Below are positions 35,672-44,391 of a stretch of DNA of 64,000 nt, one piece after another (the stretch's first letter is position 1; the number at the start of each line of letters is the position of its first letter). Source of the stretch: Roseburia hominis (lineage in GTDB: Bacteria; Bacillota; Clostridia; Lachnospirales; Lachnospiraceae); contig NZ_JADYUI010000009.1 of the NCBI RefSeq assembly GCF_021531695.1, positions 40,916 to 104,915 of the forward strand, given 5' to 3'. The notes below the pieces were generated by a model, which was not told where the DNA came from, searched no databases, and saw only the letters and a list, made by a program, of their open reading frames with translations. Made by a program: the position numbers and the translations under genes.

Positions 35672-36109
35672 TTGGACGAATTAAAAAAGATTGGAATAAC
35701 ACCATGTAAGATGGCTGGTCGCATTGCAAAAAGAGCAGACAATAAAATATATAAAAAAGAGTATGTGTACGATATTCTGAAAATGTATATAGAAGAAATT
35801 CAGAATGCATTATTGAGAGGTGAAAGAGTTCAGATTTCAGGAGTAGGTACAATTATTCCAGAAGTAAAAACCCGTGAGTGTTATTCCTTACCATGTTGCA
35901 ATAAGGTAGAAGGCAACCCACCATATACATCAATGAGAATGTCACGTACAAATAAACTACATGACAAAATGAATGAAAAATTATTAGAGAACATTGAAAA
36001 CGGCATTTATGGATTAGAAAAATTACCTTTTTCAAAACAGCAAATGACATATCTTAAAAATGGTGGATTCATACCAGAAGATGCAGAATTAGAGGATGAG
36101 GAGGATTAA
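35672..36109 (+). CDS. HU/IHF-like DNA-binding protein, extended
   Basis: A 145-residue protein with a TTG start behind AAGGAGGGA. The middle resembles HU: helical VYDILKMYIEEIQNALLRGERVQISGVGTIIPEVK, matching the GxxVxlxGFGtF turn of HU. It lacks the usual RxGRNP arm; the C-terminal 40 residues are acidic. A probable nucleoid-type protein of the element. It is the first gene of a run with the cold-shock-like gene 3 bp downstream. Confidence 0.7.
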   Translation: MDELKKIGITPCKMAGRIAKRADNKIYKKEYVYDILKMYIEEIQNALLRGERVQISGVGTIIPEVKTRECYSLPCCNKVEGNPPYTSMRMSRTNKLHDKMNEKLLENIENGIYGLEKLPFSKQQMTYLKNGGFIPEDAELEDEED

Positions 36110-36111
36110 TA

Positions 36112-36483
36112 TTGTACGGTAGAGTAACAAAATGTTTTCATGATAAAGGTTTTGCTTTTATTCATGGTGAAGATGGTAATTCATATTTTGCTCATTATTC
36201 ATTATTGAATGGTGAACATATTGAAAAAGGTTATTATGTATTTTTTGTTCCTTTTATGAATGATCGGAGTGATTATAATGCTATGAAAGTATCTGTAATT
36301 TATACCCCGGAAGAAGATGCAAAAGAAAAACCTTGTCCCCATAAGAAAAAGCAGAATAACAGCCGGCATAGAAAGCCTTGCAATGCGGATAAAGTTATTA
36401 GGGATGACAAGAAATTCCAAAGATTTGTTAGGAAATTTATGTATGAACAGAAGGCATTAAAGAAAGAGAGGGAAAACTGTTAA
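36112..36483 (+). CDS. Cold-shock-domain-like protein
   Basis: A 123-residue protein, TTG start behind GAGGAGG. The N-terminal 60 residues follow the OB-fold cold-shock pattern (GRVTKCFHDKGFAFIHGEDGNSYFAHYSLL). The C-terminal half is strongly basic (KKKQNNSRHRKPC, RKFMYEQKALKKERE) and could bind RNA or DNA. Confidence 0.65.
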   Translation: MYGRVTKCFHDKGFAFIHGEDGNSYFAHYSLLNGEHIEKGYYVFFVPFMNDRSDYNAMKVSVIYTPEEDAKEKPCPHKKKQNNSRHRKPCNADKVIRDDKKFQRFVRKFMYEQKALKKERENC

Positions 36484-36588
36484 AATCAGCGGTTGCATAT
36501 TTAAAGAATAAAGGATTTTCAGTGAGAGTGTGATACAGAATTTGAAAGTTAGTTATTCTGTAAACACTCTTTTGATTGGAGGCATAAC

Positions 36589-36774
36589 GTGGAAATCAAA
36601 GTACCACATTGCAGTGATTGTGAACGTTGTAAAAGCAATCAACGATTTTTTGATGATTTTTATTGTTGTAAGGAAAATGAGCCATTCAAAATATATAGAT
36701 TACTTGGTGAATTTGATCCACCAGAGATAAGTCCTGAATGGTGTCCCAAACGAAAGGAGTTATATTTACAATGA
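36589..36774 (+). CDS. Small Cys-rich protein
   Basis: 61 residues from GTG behind TTGGAGGC. CSDCERC near the start, FYCCKEN and EWCPKR give six Cys likely to bind zinc. It overlaps the HU gene by ATGA coupling. One of several small Cys-rich proteins of this element; function unknown. Confidence 0.6.
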   Translation: MEIKVPHCSDCERCKSNQRFFDDFYCCKENEPFKIYRLLGEFDPPEISPEWCPKRKELYLQ

Positions 36775-37046
36775 CAAAAGAACAGTTTATAGACAGAATG
36801 GCTAAAAATGGTGGTATCAAGAAAATAGAAGCAGATAGATATGTGAATCTGTTTATTGATACGCTTTTGGAATGCCTAAAAGAAGAAGGAAAAGTAAAGT
36901 TTCAAGGATTCGGTAAATTTGAGGTAAAAGATACAAAAGAAAGAGTGGGCAGAAATCCCAAGAATGGCAATACATGTATCATTCCAAAACATAAGGCAGT
37001 CAAATTTAAAGCAGGTAAACGTTTTTCAGATGAGGTGAATGAATAA
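36771..37046 (+). CDS. HU-family DNA-binding protein
   Basis: A 91-residue HU protein: MTKEQFIDRMAKNGGIKKIEADRYVNLFIDTLLECLKEEGKVKFQGFGKFEV, then the DNA-wrapping arm RVGRNPKNG and KHKAVKFKAGKRF. It bends DNA non-specifically and would support replication, recombination or packaging of the element. It lies between two unknown small genes, each coupled by overlap or adjacency. Confidence 0.92.
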   Translation: MTKEQFIDRMAKNGGIKKIEADRYVNLFIDTLLECLKEEGKVKFQGFGKFEVKDTKERVGRNPKNGNTCIIPKHKAVKFKAGKRFSDEVNE

Positions 37047-37283
37047 ATGGGAAAGGTACTGCATATAAAGGACGCTTATTTTAAGATTCCAGATAAATGT
37101 AAGGATGATTTTGGCTGTGCTATAACAATGCTTGGAGTGTACTTACAAAGAAATGATATGAAGTTAGATAAAATGAATCAAGCGTATGAAGATACTGAAA
37201 GAGTATCGGACTTTTTAATGAATGATGAGCAGAAATGCTTGTTGTCTTGTAGTGTTGAGGAAAATTTTAAGGAGGAAAAATAA
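37047..37283 (+). CDS. Hypothetical protein
   Basis: 78 residues starting directly after the HU stop (TAAATG). Contains CKDDFGCAITMLG and a helical charged C-terminal half. No family recognised; the context is the same operon. Confidence 0.6.
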   Translation: MGKVLHIKDAYFKIPDKCKDDFGCAITMLGVYLQRNDMKLDKMNQAYEDTERVSDFLMNDEQKCLLSCSVEENFKEEK

Positions 37284-37284
37284 T

Positions 37285-37725
37285 ATGACAAAGGAATTAA
37301 GCATTAAAAGCATTAAAGAAAATATTGTTGATAAGTTATTAAATAATATGGATGTTTTGAATTATCTTGAAGCGAAAGAATTTATGGAAGGAACACATCT
37401 TAAGATTTCGGAACTTCGTAATAACCTTATTTTCGACCACGATTCATCCCATGCATATGATAATTATATTGCAGTTGATGTTTCAGAAAATGAATATTCA
37501 CCATTGGCAAATGCAGGACATGATTTTACTGTTATAATAAAAATGGGGTTAAGACAGGAATCAAATATTGATAAAATGTCGGAAACCATTAAGGATATTA
37601 TTACAAAAATATATCCTGACAGAAATAGATATAGTAATATTCCTATAAAAGTAACAACGACGTGTCCTAGCTGTGGGCAGTATGAAAAATTACGTAGAAT
37701 AATTAGATTTAGCATTAAATGTTAA
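37285..37725 (+). CDS. Hypothetical protein
   Basis: A 146-residue protein, ATG 37285 behind AAGGAGG and one base after the previous stop. Mixed alpha/beta; a CPSCGQYEKLRRII knuckle near the C-terminus may bind metal, though only one CxxC is present. Function unknown. Confidence 0.65.
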   Translation: MTKELSIKSIKENIVDKLLNNMDVLNYLEAKEFMEGTHLKISELRNNLIFDHDSSHAYDNYIAVDVSENEYSPLANAGHDFTVIIKMGLRQESNIDKMSETIKDIITKIYPDRNRYSNIPIKVTTTCPSCGQYEKLRRIIRFSIKC

Positions 37726-37789
37726 TTAAAGGTCTGACTACAACTTAACGAGCCAAAAAATTAAGCCCATTAAATATAGTAAATTTCCC

Positions 37790-37973
37790 AGTCGGCAGGA
37801 AGTAAAAGAAAGTCCGACATCAGGATTCAAGGATAAATCTGATTACTCACTGTCCAATTTTGGTTAGTGAGATTCTTATAGTGCAATTCTGCACAGTGAT
37901 TTCCGTAGAATTACGTTGCAAAAAATGCTAGACTTTATAGATTTATAAGATTTCGCCATTTTTGGCGAGGTCT
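37790..37973 (+). ncRNA. Chain of six hairpins upstream of the NUMOD4/HNH-like gene (RNA candidate)
   Basis: Stems in order: GTCGG/CCGAC (37791-37818), ATCAG/CTGAT (37819-37843), CTCACT..CCAA/TTGG..AGTGAG (37846-37871), GTGCA/TGCAC (37881-37894), CGTA/TACG (37904-37915), and a 10-bp stem AGATTTCGCC/GGCGAGGTCT (about 37948-37972). An alternative pairing joins TGCA-ATTCT (37883-37891) with AGAAT...TGCA (37907-37920), so two conformations are possible. No ORF is present in 37726-38099. Function is inferred only from structure. Confidence 0.45.
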
Positions 37974-38099
37974 ATTTGTCATGCAAAAAACTTAACATTT
38001 TCAATCTGCTACTTAACAAGATTAGTAATAGCATTTTTGAGAATTTTGTTATATCATGACAATTTTCTTGAATCTCTGATTTATAAAAAAGGAGGACGA

Positions 38100-39113
38100 A
38101 TGATTGATAAACATGAATTTTTGGATATTAGAAAGGCTGGATTTGAACCAGTAGCAGAAGATGAAATATTTGTAAAAGTGCATAATACGCATAATTATTG
38201 GATTTCAAATTATGGAAGACCAGTAAATAACCTTAAAGGTAAAGACAATTTCTATATGTATAAGACAGGCAATGTACATCTCACATTGACAAGTTATTAT
38301 GTGGGTGGTGAAAGAATCCCAAAAGATACATATATTAAAGATTTAGTTGCAGAACATTTTCTTGTTAAGCCAAAGGGAAAAGATCACATATACTTTGTTG
38401 ATGGTAACAAAGAGAATAATTATTATAAGAATCTCGTATATCTTGATTCTAAAGAACTGTATGCCGTTAAAAATGGAATCGTAAGTATTGAGAAATATTT
38501 AGATAGACAGGAATACATTGACTATTTGTATAAAGGTAATCAAAAAGTAAGAATAGCATATAACATGATGTATAAGAGGACGCATGATGAGGAAACTAAG
38601 AAATATTATCCACAATATGCAGATGCAACGATGTATAAGACGTGGGAAGATGACCCAGAGCTTTGTATGGAATATTTGGAATCAATTCTGTATGAATGCG
38701 ATGGTGAGCAAATGGTTATTGACAAAGATCTGATTTGCAAAGGTAATAAAGAGTATGCACCTGGTAAAATATGTTGGTTGCCGTTGACATTGAATGTCAT
38801 GTTATCCAATAGCAAGAAACATTACAATGCAAAATATAATCGTTTACACAATGAGGAATTGCCATATGGTGTCAGATATGATGAAGGAAGAGATAAATAT
38901 TATGCCGAAATAACAATGGATAAAGCATTGAGAGGCGATATTGAAAAAGTAAGACCGAAAAAATTGAGATATAGGAATACACCAGAAGAGGCATTTGCAG
39001 ATTATAAGAAACATAAGGAAGCATACATCATAATGATGGCTGATAAATATATGGATTATCTGCCTGTAGAAATATATGATGCACTGATTGATTATGAAGT
39101 TGAACCATTTTAA
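38100..39113 (+). CDS. NUMOD4/HNH-like and AP2-like DNA-binding protein
   Basis: About 337 residues from ATG 38100 behind AAAAAAGGAGG. The N-terminal WISNYGRPVNNLKGK matches NUMOD4. LVAEHFLVKPKGKDHIYFVDGNKENNYYKNLVYL aligns with the HNH core of phage homing nucleases, but the second catalytic residues differ, so activity is uncertain. The C-terminal YGVRYDEGRDKYYAEI resembles AP2 DNA-binding domains. Such proteins are typical of phages and mobile elements. A structured region precedes it. Confidence 0.72.
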   Translation: MIDKHEFLDIRKAGFEPVAEDEIFVKVHNTHNYWISNYGRPVNNLKGKDNFYMYKTGNVHLTLTSYYVGGERIPKDTYIKDLVAEHFLVKPKGKDHIYFVDGNKENNYYKNLVYLDSKELYAVKNGIVSIEKYLDRQEYIDYLYKGNQKVRIAYNMMYKRTHDEETKKYYPQYADATMYKTWEDDPELCMEYLESILYECDGEQMVIDKDLICKGNKEYAPGKICWLPLTLNVMLSNSKKHYNAKYNRLHNEELPYGVRYDEGRDKYYAEITMDKALRGDIEKVRPKKLRYRNTPEEAFADYKKHKEAYIIMMADKYMDYLPVEIYDALIDYEVEPF

Positions 39114-39146
39114 ATAACAACAAAAGAATTAAAGGAGGATTTTACA

Positions 39147-39617
39147 ATGAGCGAAAAAAGATATGGAAATTTATTAGACAAATACACAGGTAAGGAAAGT
39201 AATAATTCAAATAGAATCTTGAATGATTTTACAAGGAGTAAGAAAGAAGAAGGAAAGGGCAAATATGGTACTCTTCTTGATAATGTAGATAAGCTTCCAA
39301 CCATATATGATAAGATTCTTGATGTGGAAAATGCGACTAGAAGAATGAATCAGGAAGAAGCTGAAAAACAGGCAAAGCATGAACGTGAGATTAAATTAAA
39401 GCGTGAGCGTCAAGAACAGGAATTACAGGCACATATAGATAAAAATAATGCTTTTGTAGAGGATTATCTTGCTAAGAAAGAGGCAGAACAGAAAGCTATT
39501 GAAAAGAAGAAAAAGGAAGAAGCTGAAAAGGCTGACTTTTATATGAGAGTTGAGAGATTGATGAACATTGATCCTCATATTGCAGAAACATATATTAAGG
39601 CACAGAATAAGTTTTAA
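39147..39617 (+). CDS. Coiled-coil hypothetical protein
   Basis: 156 residues, ATG behind AAAGGAGG. Residues of about 65-135 are a long charged helix (EAEKQAKHEREIKLKRERQEQ). Two copies of a short motif YGNLLDKYTGK / YGTLLDNVDKL mark the N-terminal part. A structural or scaffold role is possible; family not recognised. Confidence 0.6.
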   Translation: MSEKRYGNLLDKYTGKESNNSNRILNDFTRSKKEEGKGKYGTLLDNVDKLPTIYDKILDVENATRRMNQEEAEKQAKHEREIKLKRERQEQELQAHIDKNNAFVEDYLAKKEAEQKAIEKKKKEEAEKADFYMRVERLMNIDPHIAETYIKAQNKF

Positions 39618-39620
39618 TTA

Positions 39621-39663
39621 TAAGGCATATTGAGTAGAGATACTTGATATGCCTTATTTTTTT
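39621..39663 (+). terminator. Intrinsic terminator
   Basis: Perfect 10-bp stem TAAGGCATAT / ATATGCCTTA with a 16-nt loop followed by TTTTTTT. Confidence 0.92.
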
Positions 39664-39776
39664 ACGATTTACAGGGTATGGGTATATATATTAGGTACTT
39701 AAATAGAATATGCCAGAAATTCCATTGGCTTTAGCTGATGAGCAGTTTACATGCATTGACTAATATGTATAGTTTA

Positions 39777-39804
39777 TTGACAAAATAAAAAGTAAAATTA
39801 TAAT
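39777..39804 (+). promoter_or_regulatory. Promoter of the MBL surface-protein gene
   Basis: TTGACA (39777-39782), 16-bp spacer, TATAAT (39799-39804); the start codon lies 36 bp further on behind CTAGGAG. Confidence 0.75.
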
Positions 39805-39840
39805 AAAATTGAAAATAACATTCACTAGGAGATAATTAGT

Positions 39841-41328
39841 ATGAAAACGTTATATAAAAATATACAAGAAATTGCTGTCATTATATTACTGCTAATATGT
39901 GTATTCCTTATACCATCAAGAACTTTTGCGGCAGAAATAGAAAATGCAAGACAACATTATACAAAAGAAGATGGTGTATGGAACGGAATTACACTTACAT
40001 TAAAAAATGGAGAAATTGCAAAGAATGTTTTCTTTTGTGATGGAACGTATACTTACTATTTACAATATGATGGTACACCTATGAAAGACAGATTAACATA
40101 TCATCCAAATGGAAAAGATGTTATTTACTTTGATAAAGATGGACATGAAGTATTTAGTGATTTTGCTCATGTGAAAAGGAGTATTTCTGGCGAAAACGTA
40201 GATGATTTATGTTTCTTTGATGTTTACGGACATATGTATGTAGATTTTATAACATATGATAAATCTGGAAAAGAACTTTATTATGCAAATCCATATGGCG
40301 TTATAGAGCGTAATGGGTGGTTTACATTTTCAGAAAAACAAGGTGGCGGAATTGGTTATGCCAATTCGGATGGAACTTTAATGAAAGGGCAGTTTTCTTA
40401 TGACGAGTTTGGAAGATTAGTATATTTCGGCGGAGATGGAAAGATAGCGAAAGGTTTAATCAGTGATGGAGTAAATTACTATCAGATGGATGAAATAGAC
40501 GGTCATTATCTTGGACAATTTCCAGTAGAAAAAAATAAATGGACAATTACGGATTATGCAAGTAAACAATATGGAAATAGTATGTTTTATACAATTATAA
40601 GTGAAAATGGAAAATTGATTGTTGTAGATGGTGGATGGGAAGCAGATGTAGAAAATGTAAGAAAAGTAATAAAAAATTTGGGAAATAAAGTAGATGCATG
40701 GATTATCACACATCCGCATCCAGACCATGCAGGTGCATTCCTAAAAATTTATTCAGATCCACAAGGAATGGAAATTGACAAAGTATATGTTCCAAATATG
40801 CCGGACAGAAGTGCATGCGAAGCAGTTGCACCGTGGGATACTTATGAAACATTAGAAGCTTTTCAGAAGTTAAATATTCCTGCACTTCAGTATGTACACA
40901 TGGGAGACCATTTTGAAATTGACGGACTAAAAATAGATATCTTAAGTGCTTACGATAATTATGTTGCTCAAAATTCAAAAGATTATTTGAATGATGGCTC
41001 AATTATGTTTAAAGTAACAGGAGTAGAACAAAGTATGCTGTTTTGTGCCGACGTAGGAAATTCATTAAGTAATTATTTGCTTTCTTGTCATGGAAATAAC
41101 CTGAAAGCAGATTATATTCAGATGGGACATCATGGAAACGGAGGACTTTCTGAAGAGTTTTATCGTATGGTATCTCCGCAAGTTGCGTTTTTTGATGCAG
41201 GAGAAGAATTGATGAATCCACCATCTGGTAGCAAATTTACTACGCCACAAAACAGGGTGTTGATGCAGTCATTGGGTGCTAAGATTTATTATTTGAATAC
41301 CGAAGAAAATAAAGTGATTTTAAAATGA
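39841..41328 (+). CDS. Secreted metallo-beta-lactamase-fold hydrolase with wall-type repeat module
   Basis: A 495-residue protein. Signal/anchor AVIILLLICVFLIPSRTFA ends near residue 30. Residues of about 35-225 are the shared repeat module (YYLQYDGTPMKDRLTYHP, CFFDVYGHMYVDFITYD, GGGIGYANSDGTL). Residues of about 230-495 are an MBL fold of the ComEC/Rec2-hydrolase type: VVDGGWEADVE, the metal motif THPHPDHAG near 290-297, CADVGNS near 403 and MGHHGNGG near 430. The enzyme part would act outside the cell, on a phosphodiester, ester or lactam bond that cannot be named. It has its own consensus promoter and lies among mobile-element genes. Confidence 0.87.
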   Translation: MKTLYKNIQEIAVIILLLICVFLIPSRTFAAEIENARQHYTKEDGVWNGITLTLKNGEIAKNVFFCDGTYTYYLQYDGTPMKDRLTYHPNGKDVIYFDKDGHEVFSDFAHVKRSISGENVDDLCFFDVYGHMYVDFITYDKSGKELYYANPYGVIERNGWFTFSEKQGGGIGYANSDGTLMKGQFSYDEFGRLVYFGGDGKIAKGLISDGVNYYQMDEIDGHYLGQFPVEKNKWTITDYASKQYGNSMFYTIISENGKLIVVDGGWEADVENVRKVIKNLGNKVDAWIITHPHPDHAGAFLKIYSDPQGMEIDKVYVPNMPDRSACEAVAPWDTYETLEAFQKLNIPALQYVHMGDHFEIDGLKIDILSAYDNYVAQNSKDYLNDGSIMFKVTGVEQSMLFCADVGNSLSNYLLSCHGNNLKADYIQMGHHGNGGLSEEFYRMVSPQVAFFDAGEELMNPPSGSKFTTPQNRVLMQSLGAKIYYLNTEENKVILK

Positions 41329-41389
41329 TATAAAATTATATTAAACAAAGGCGGTACTATTAAAAATATTTTTAATGGAAACCTACCCC

Positions 41390-41608
41390 CTATAGAGGTT
41401 GGTCTGTATCAGAAGGAATATATTGAGCAATTTCTTCTAAACGGCAATTAAGAATCCGGCATAAGTCGTTAAGAGTAGTAGTATTCATGGACTTGTTTTT
41501 ACGCAACTTATCAATAGTAGCACTTGAGATATGATACTTATTTATTAACGTATATGTAGATTCATTGGATTTTTTTAATGTATTCCAAAATGGACTGTAA
41601 TCAATCAT
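41390..41608 (-). CDS. XRE-family regulator (HTH_26 type)
   Basis: A 72-residue Cro/C1-type protein: MIDYSPFWNTLKKSNESTYTLINKYHISSATIDKLRKNKSMNTTTLNDLCRILNCRLEEIAQYI. This family is common in Clostridia mobile elements. It is divergent from the BspA-like surface gene, whose promoter holds an inverted repeat, so local control is possible. Confidence 0.87.
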   Translation of the reverse strand: MIDYSPFWNTLKKSNESTYTLINKYHISSATIDKLRKNKSMNTTTLNDLCRILNCRLEEIAQYIPSDTDQPL

Positions 41609-41659
41609 ACCATGCTACTCCTTACTTTATATTATGTATGGTATGATGTAGTTATATAC

Positions 41660-41688
41660 TTGACCATAGTCAGAAAGATGACTATACT
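41660..41688 (+). promoter_or_regulatory. Promoter with inverted repeat upstream of the DUF285 surface protein
   Basis: TTGACC (41660-41665), 17-bp spacer, TATACT (41683-41688). ATAGTCA (41666-41672) and TGACTAT (41679-41685) form a perfect inverted repeat filling the spacer and part of the -10. The leader to the coding sequence is about 200 nt. Confidence 0.6.
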
Positions 41689-41896
41689 GTAAGTAGATAT
41701 TCTGTTAAAAAATGGGGGTAGAATAAATATATCCTATATGGGTGAGATAATCTAAAAGTGAATTTTTTAAGATAAGGTGATAAATCACAGACAATGTGAG
41801 ATATTGTGAATTTAAAAGAAAGCGTGTAGAATAAAGAATGAATGATTCAACGAATTTAAATGATGAGAGCAGCAGTAAGAACGGGAGGGTGAGAAG

Positions 41897-43930
41897 ATGA
41901 AAAACAAAAGTTTAAAGAAATTTTTTGCAGTTTTTCTTTCAGCAGTAATGAGTCTTAGTTTGTATGTGATTCCAGTATTTGCGGAAACAATAGAAGAATC
42001 TGCGACAGAAAATGTACAAGCAGGTAATACAGCAACAGAGTTGCCGGAGACAGAGGAGAATGTTTCTGATGTAACTTTGCCAGTTTCCGGAGAATCCGGT
42101 GATTTGGATTGGAAGATTGATGAAGATGGAACACTTACCATTAGTGGTAGTGGAGATTATGAGCGAAATCATAGTATAACTATAGACAGTTTTCTAAGTT
42201 GTGATGCACCTGAGTGGTGTCTGTATGGAAGTCAGATAAAAAAAGCAGTTGTTGCAGCAGATAACCTTACAAGTACTGCTTATATGTTTTATGGTTGTAG
42301 TGGCTTAACAAGCATAGATTTAAATAATTTCGATACTAAAAATGTAACAGATATGTCTTGTATGTTTGGTGGCTGTAGCAGCTTGACAAGCATGGATTTA
42401 GAAAAATTTAATACCGAAAACGTTACAAGCATGAATAATATGTTTTGGCTCTGTAATGGTTTAATAAATTTGGACTTAAGTAATTTCAACACCGATGACG
42501 TAAAGGATATGTCTGGGATGTTTACTTATTGTGGAAGCTTGTCAAGTATAGATTTAAGTAATTTCAATACCGAAAATGTAAGGAATATGTGTTTCATGTT
42601 TCATGGTTGTGGAAACTTGAAAAATTTGGATTTAAGTCATTTTAACACCGACAACGTAAGGAATATGGATTCAATGTTTCAGGGCTGTAGCAGTTTAACT
42701 GATTTGAAATTAAGTCATTTTAATACCGAAAACGTCACAAGCATGAATTATATGTTTGAGGGTTGTAGCGGCTTAACAAATTTAAATCTAAGTAATTTCA
42801 ACACTGAAAACGTAAAGGATATGGATTCAATGTTTGAGCACTGTAGTGGTTTAACAAATATAGACTTAAGTAATTTTAATACCGAAAATGTTACAGGTAT
42901 GTTTGGTATGTTTGATGGTTGCAGTAGTTTGAAAAATCTGGATTTAAGTAATTTTAACACAGCAAACGTGGTAGATATGATGTGTATGTTTTCTTATTGT
43001 AGTGGTTTGACAAAATTGGATTTAAGCAATTTCAATACTGAAAAGGCAATATATATTGGGTACATGATTACGGGATGTAATGGATTAACAACTTTAAAAA
43101 TGCCTCAAAATATAACACAAACTATTGATTTGCCGGGTTATGGTACATGGAAAGATGAAAACGGAAAGGTATGTACGCAGGTAACCAAGAATCTTCCTAC
43201 GCCGATGACTTATACAAAAGTTTCGGATGAAACACCGGATCAACCGAATGATGACCAAGAGCCAAGCGATGATGATCAAAAGCCAAGCGATAATAATAAC
43301 AACACAGCCGACTCCACAAAACCGCAGGGAAATAAAGTAGCGTCCTATCAGGGCAACAGCTTCTATAAGAGCAGCGATGGAAAAATGCGTTGTTATGATG
43401 CAAATGGAGATTTAATTGAGAATGAGTTCAAATGTGACGGAACTTATACCTACTATTTCCAGAATGATGGTACCGCGATGACAGATCGTCTGACCTATCA
43501 TCCAGACAAAAAGCATGTAATCTATTTAGATAAGAACGGACATGAAGTATTCAACAATTTTGCTCATATAACGAAGAGTATTTCCGGAGATACCGTAGAT
43601 GATCTTTGTTTCTTTGATGTATATGGTCATATGTATGTAGATGTTGTAACTTATGATCAGGCAGGGAAAAATCTTTATTATGCAAACCAATATGGTGTGA
43701 TGGAAAGAAAAGGATGGTTTAACTTCTCTGATGAGCAAGGTGGTGGAATTGGTTATGCCAATTCGGATGGAACGTTGCTGACGAGTCAGTTCTCGAAAGA
43801 TGAATATGGAAGAGTAGTATATTTCCAGGCAAATGGAAGACTTGCAAAAGGCTTAATGACAGATGGAGTTACTTATTATCAGATGGACGAAATAGATGGA
43901 CATTGCATTGGTCAATTTCCGGTAAATTAA
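41897..43930 (+). CDS. BspA/DUF285 leucine-rich surface protein with C-terminal wall-type module
   Basis: A 677-residue protein. Signal peptide KFFAVFLSAVMSLSLYVIPVFA. Residues of about 125-400 hold ten to eleven 26-residue repeats of the DUF285/BspA type (MDSMFEGCSGLTNLNLSN, FNTENVTSM). A Asp/Pro/Asn-rich linker (PNDDQEPSDDDQKPSDNNNN) separates them from the C-terminal module of about 190 residues shared with three other proteins here. BspA-type repeats bind host proteins or other cells. The repeated DNA could recombine and change repeat number. A strong terminator follows. Confidence 0.88.
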   Translation: MKNKSLKKFFAVFLSAVMSLSLYVIPVFAETIEESATENVQAGNTATELPETEENVSDVTLPVSGESGDLDWKIDEDGTLTISGSGDYERNHSITIDSFLSCDAPEWCLYGSQIKKAVVAADNLTSTAYMFYGCSGLTSIDLNNFDTKNVTDMSCMFGGCSSLTSMDLEKFNTENVTSMNNMFWLCNGLINLDLSNFNTDDVKDMSGMFTYCGSLSSIDLSNFNTENVRNMCFMFHGCGNLKNLDLSHFNTDNVRNMDSMFQGCSSLTDLKLSHFNTENVTSMNYMFEGCSGLTNLNLSNFNTENVKDMDSMFEHCSGLTNIDLSNFNTENVTGMFGMFDGCSSLKNLDLSNFNTANVVDMMCMFSYCSGLTKLDLSNFNTEKAIYIGYMITGCNGLTTLKMPQNITQTIDLPGYGTWKDENGKVCTQVTKNLPTPMTYTKVSDETPDQPNDDQEPSDDDQKPSDNNNNTADSTKPQGNKVASYQGNSFYKSSDGKMRCYDANGDLIENEFKCDGTYTYYFQNDGTAMTDRLTYHPDKKHVIYLDKNGHEVFNNFAHITKSISGDTVDDLCFFDVYGHMYVDVVTYDQAGKNLYYANQYGVMERKGWFNFSDEQGGGIGYANSDGTLLTSQFSKDEYGRVVYFQANGRLAKGLMTDGVTYYQMDEIDGHCIGQFPVN

Positions 43931-43948
43931 AATAGGAATCATGAATTC

Positions 43949-43990
43949 AACGGGGCTGTTGTACTATTTAAAGTAGCAGCCTCGTTTTTT
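43949..43990 (+). terminator. Intrinsic terminator
   Basis: ACGGGGCTG pairs with CAGCCTCGT (one G-T), with further inner TACT/AGTA pairing, followed by TTTTTT. Confidence 0.88.
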
Positions 43991-44354
43991 AATGGGTAAG
44001 TACATATTACTTCGACAGATTGAAAATGGTGGTCGACCTGTATGTAGAACTACTATGGGCTTTTGGCGAGAAGAAAAACTTTTTAAAAATGTAAACATAC
44101 CCGTACCTTCTGGACTGCTGCACCATTGAAAACTTGCATATAATAAGGTAAAAAAACACACTCCAGAGAAAAATAAGCACGTTTCACCGATTGCCTACAC
44201 AAACATACAACACCACATTTTTAAACGAATTTTACCACCAGAAACAAACGGAAACGCTAATAATAGCATAATAAAAAAAGGTTCAAGCAATAAAGCAAGA
44301 ACCTTTTATTTTTTCGTTGGATTTTATGTTTCAGTTGGAAAAAGGAAAATTATA
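43991..44354. other. Intergenic stretch without a recognised gene
   Basis: A minus-strand frame of 65 codons (43964-44161) has no convincing start or family. A hairpin AAAGGTTC / GAACCTTT with T-rich flanks on both sides (about 44275-44310) is probably a bidirectional terminator between the surface-protein gene and the J-domain gene. Confidence 0.5.
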
Positions 44355-44386
44355 AAGGGTAGAGCCGGTTTAATGCTTCTACCCTT
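44355..44386 (-). terminator. Terminator of the J-domain gene (bidirectional)
   Basis: AAGGGTAGA pairs with TCTACCCTT around a 14-nt loop. T-rich runs lie on both sides. It ends 6 nt from the stop of the minus-strand gene. Confidence 0.75.
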
Positions 44387-44391
44387 ATTTT

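Noticed and set aside
36530..36730. 66-codon ORF overlapping the Cys-rich gene
   Set aside because: The GTG frame at 36589 has the RBS, the Cys pattern and ATGA coupling to the HU gene.
37726..38099. Group I or II intron
   Set aside because: Hairpins present but I see no P3-P7 core, domain V or interrupted gene with matching exons.
42289..43110. CRISPR-like array (regular 78-bp periodicity)
   Set aside because: Repeats are in-frame DUF285 coding units without constant repeat and variable spacer structure.
43964..44161. 65-codon minus-strand ORF
   Set aside because: Overlaps a terminator and has no RBS or family features.
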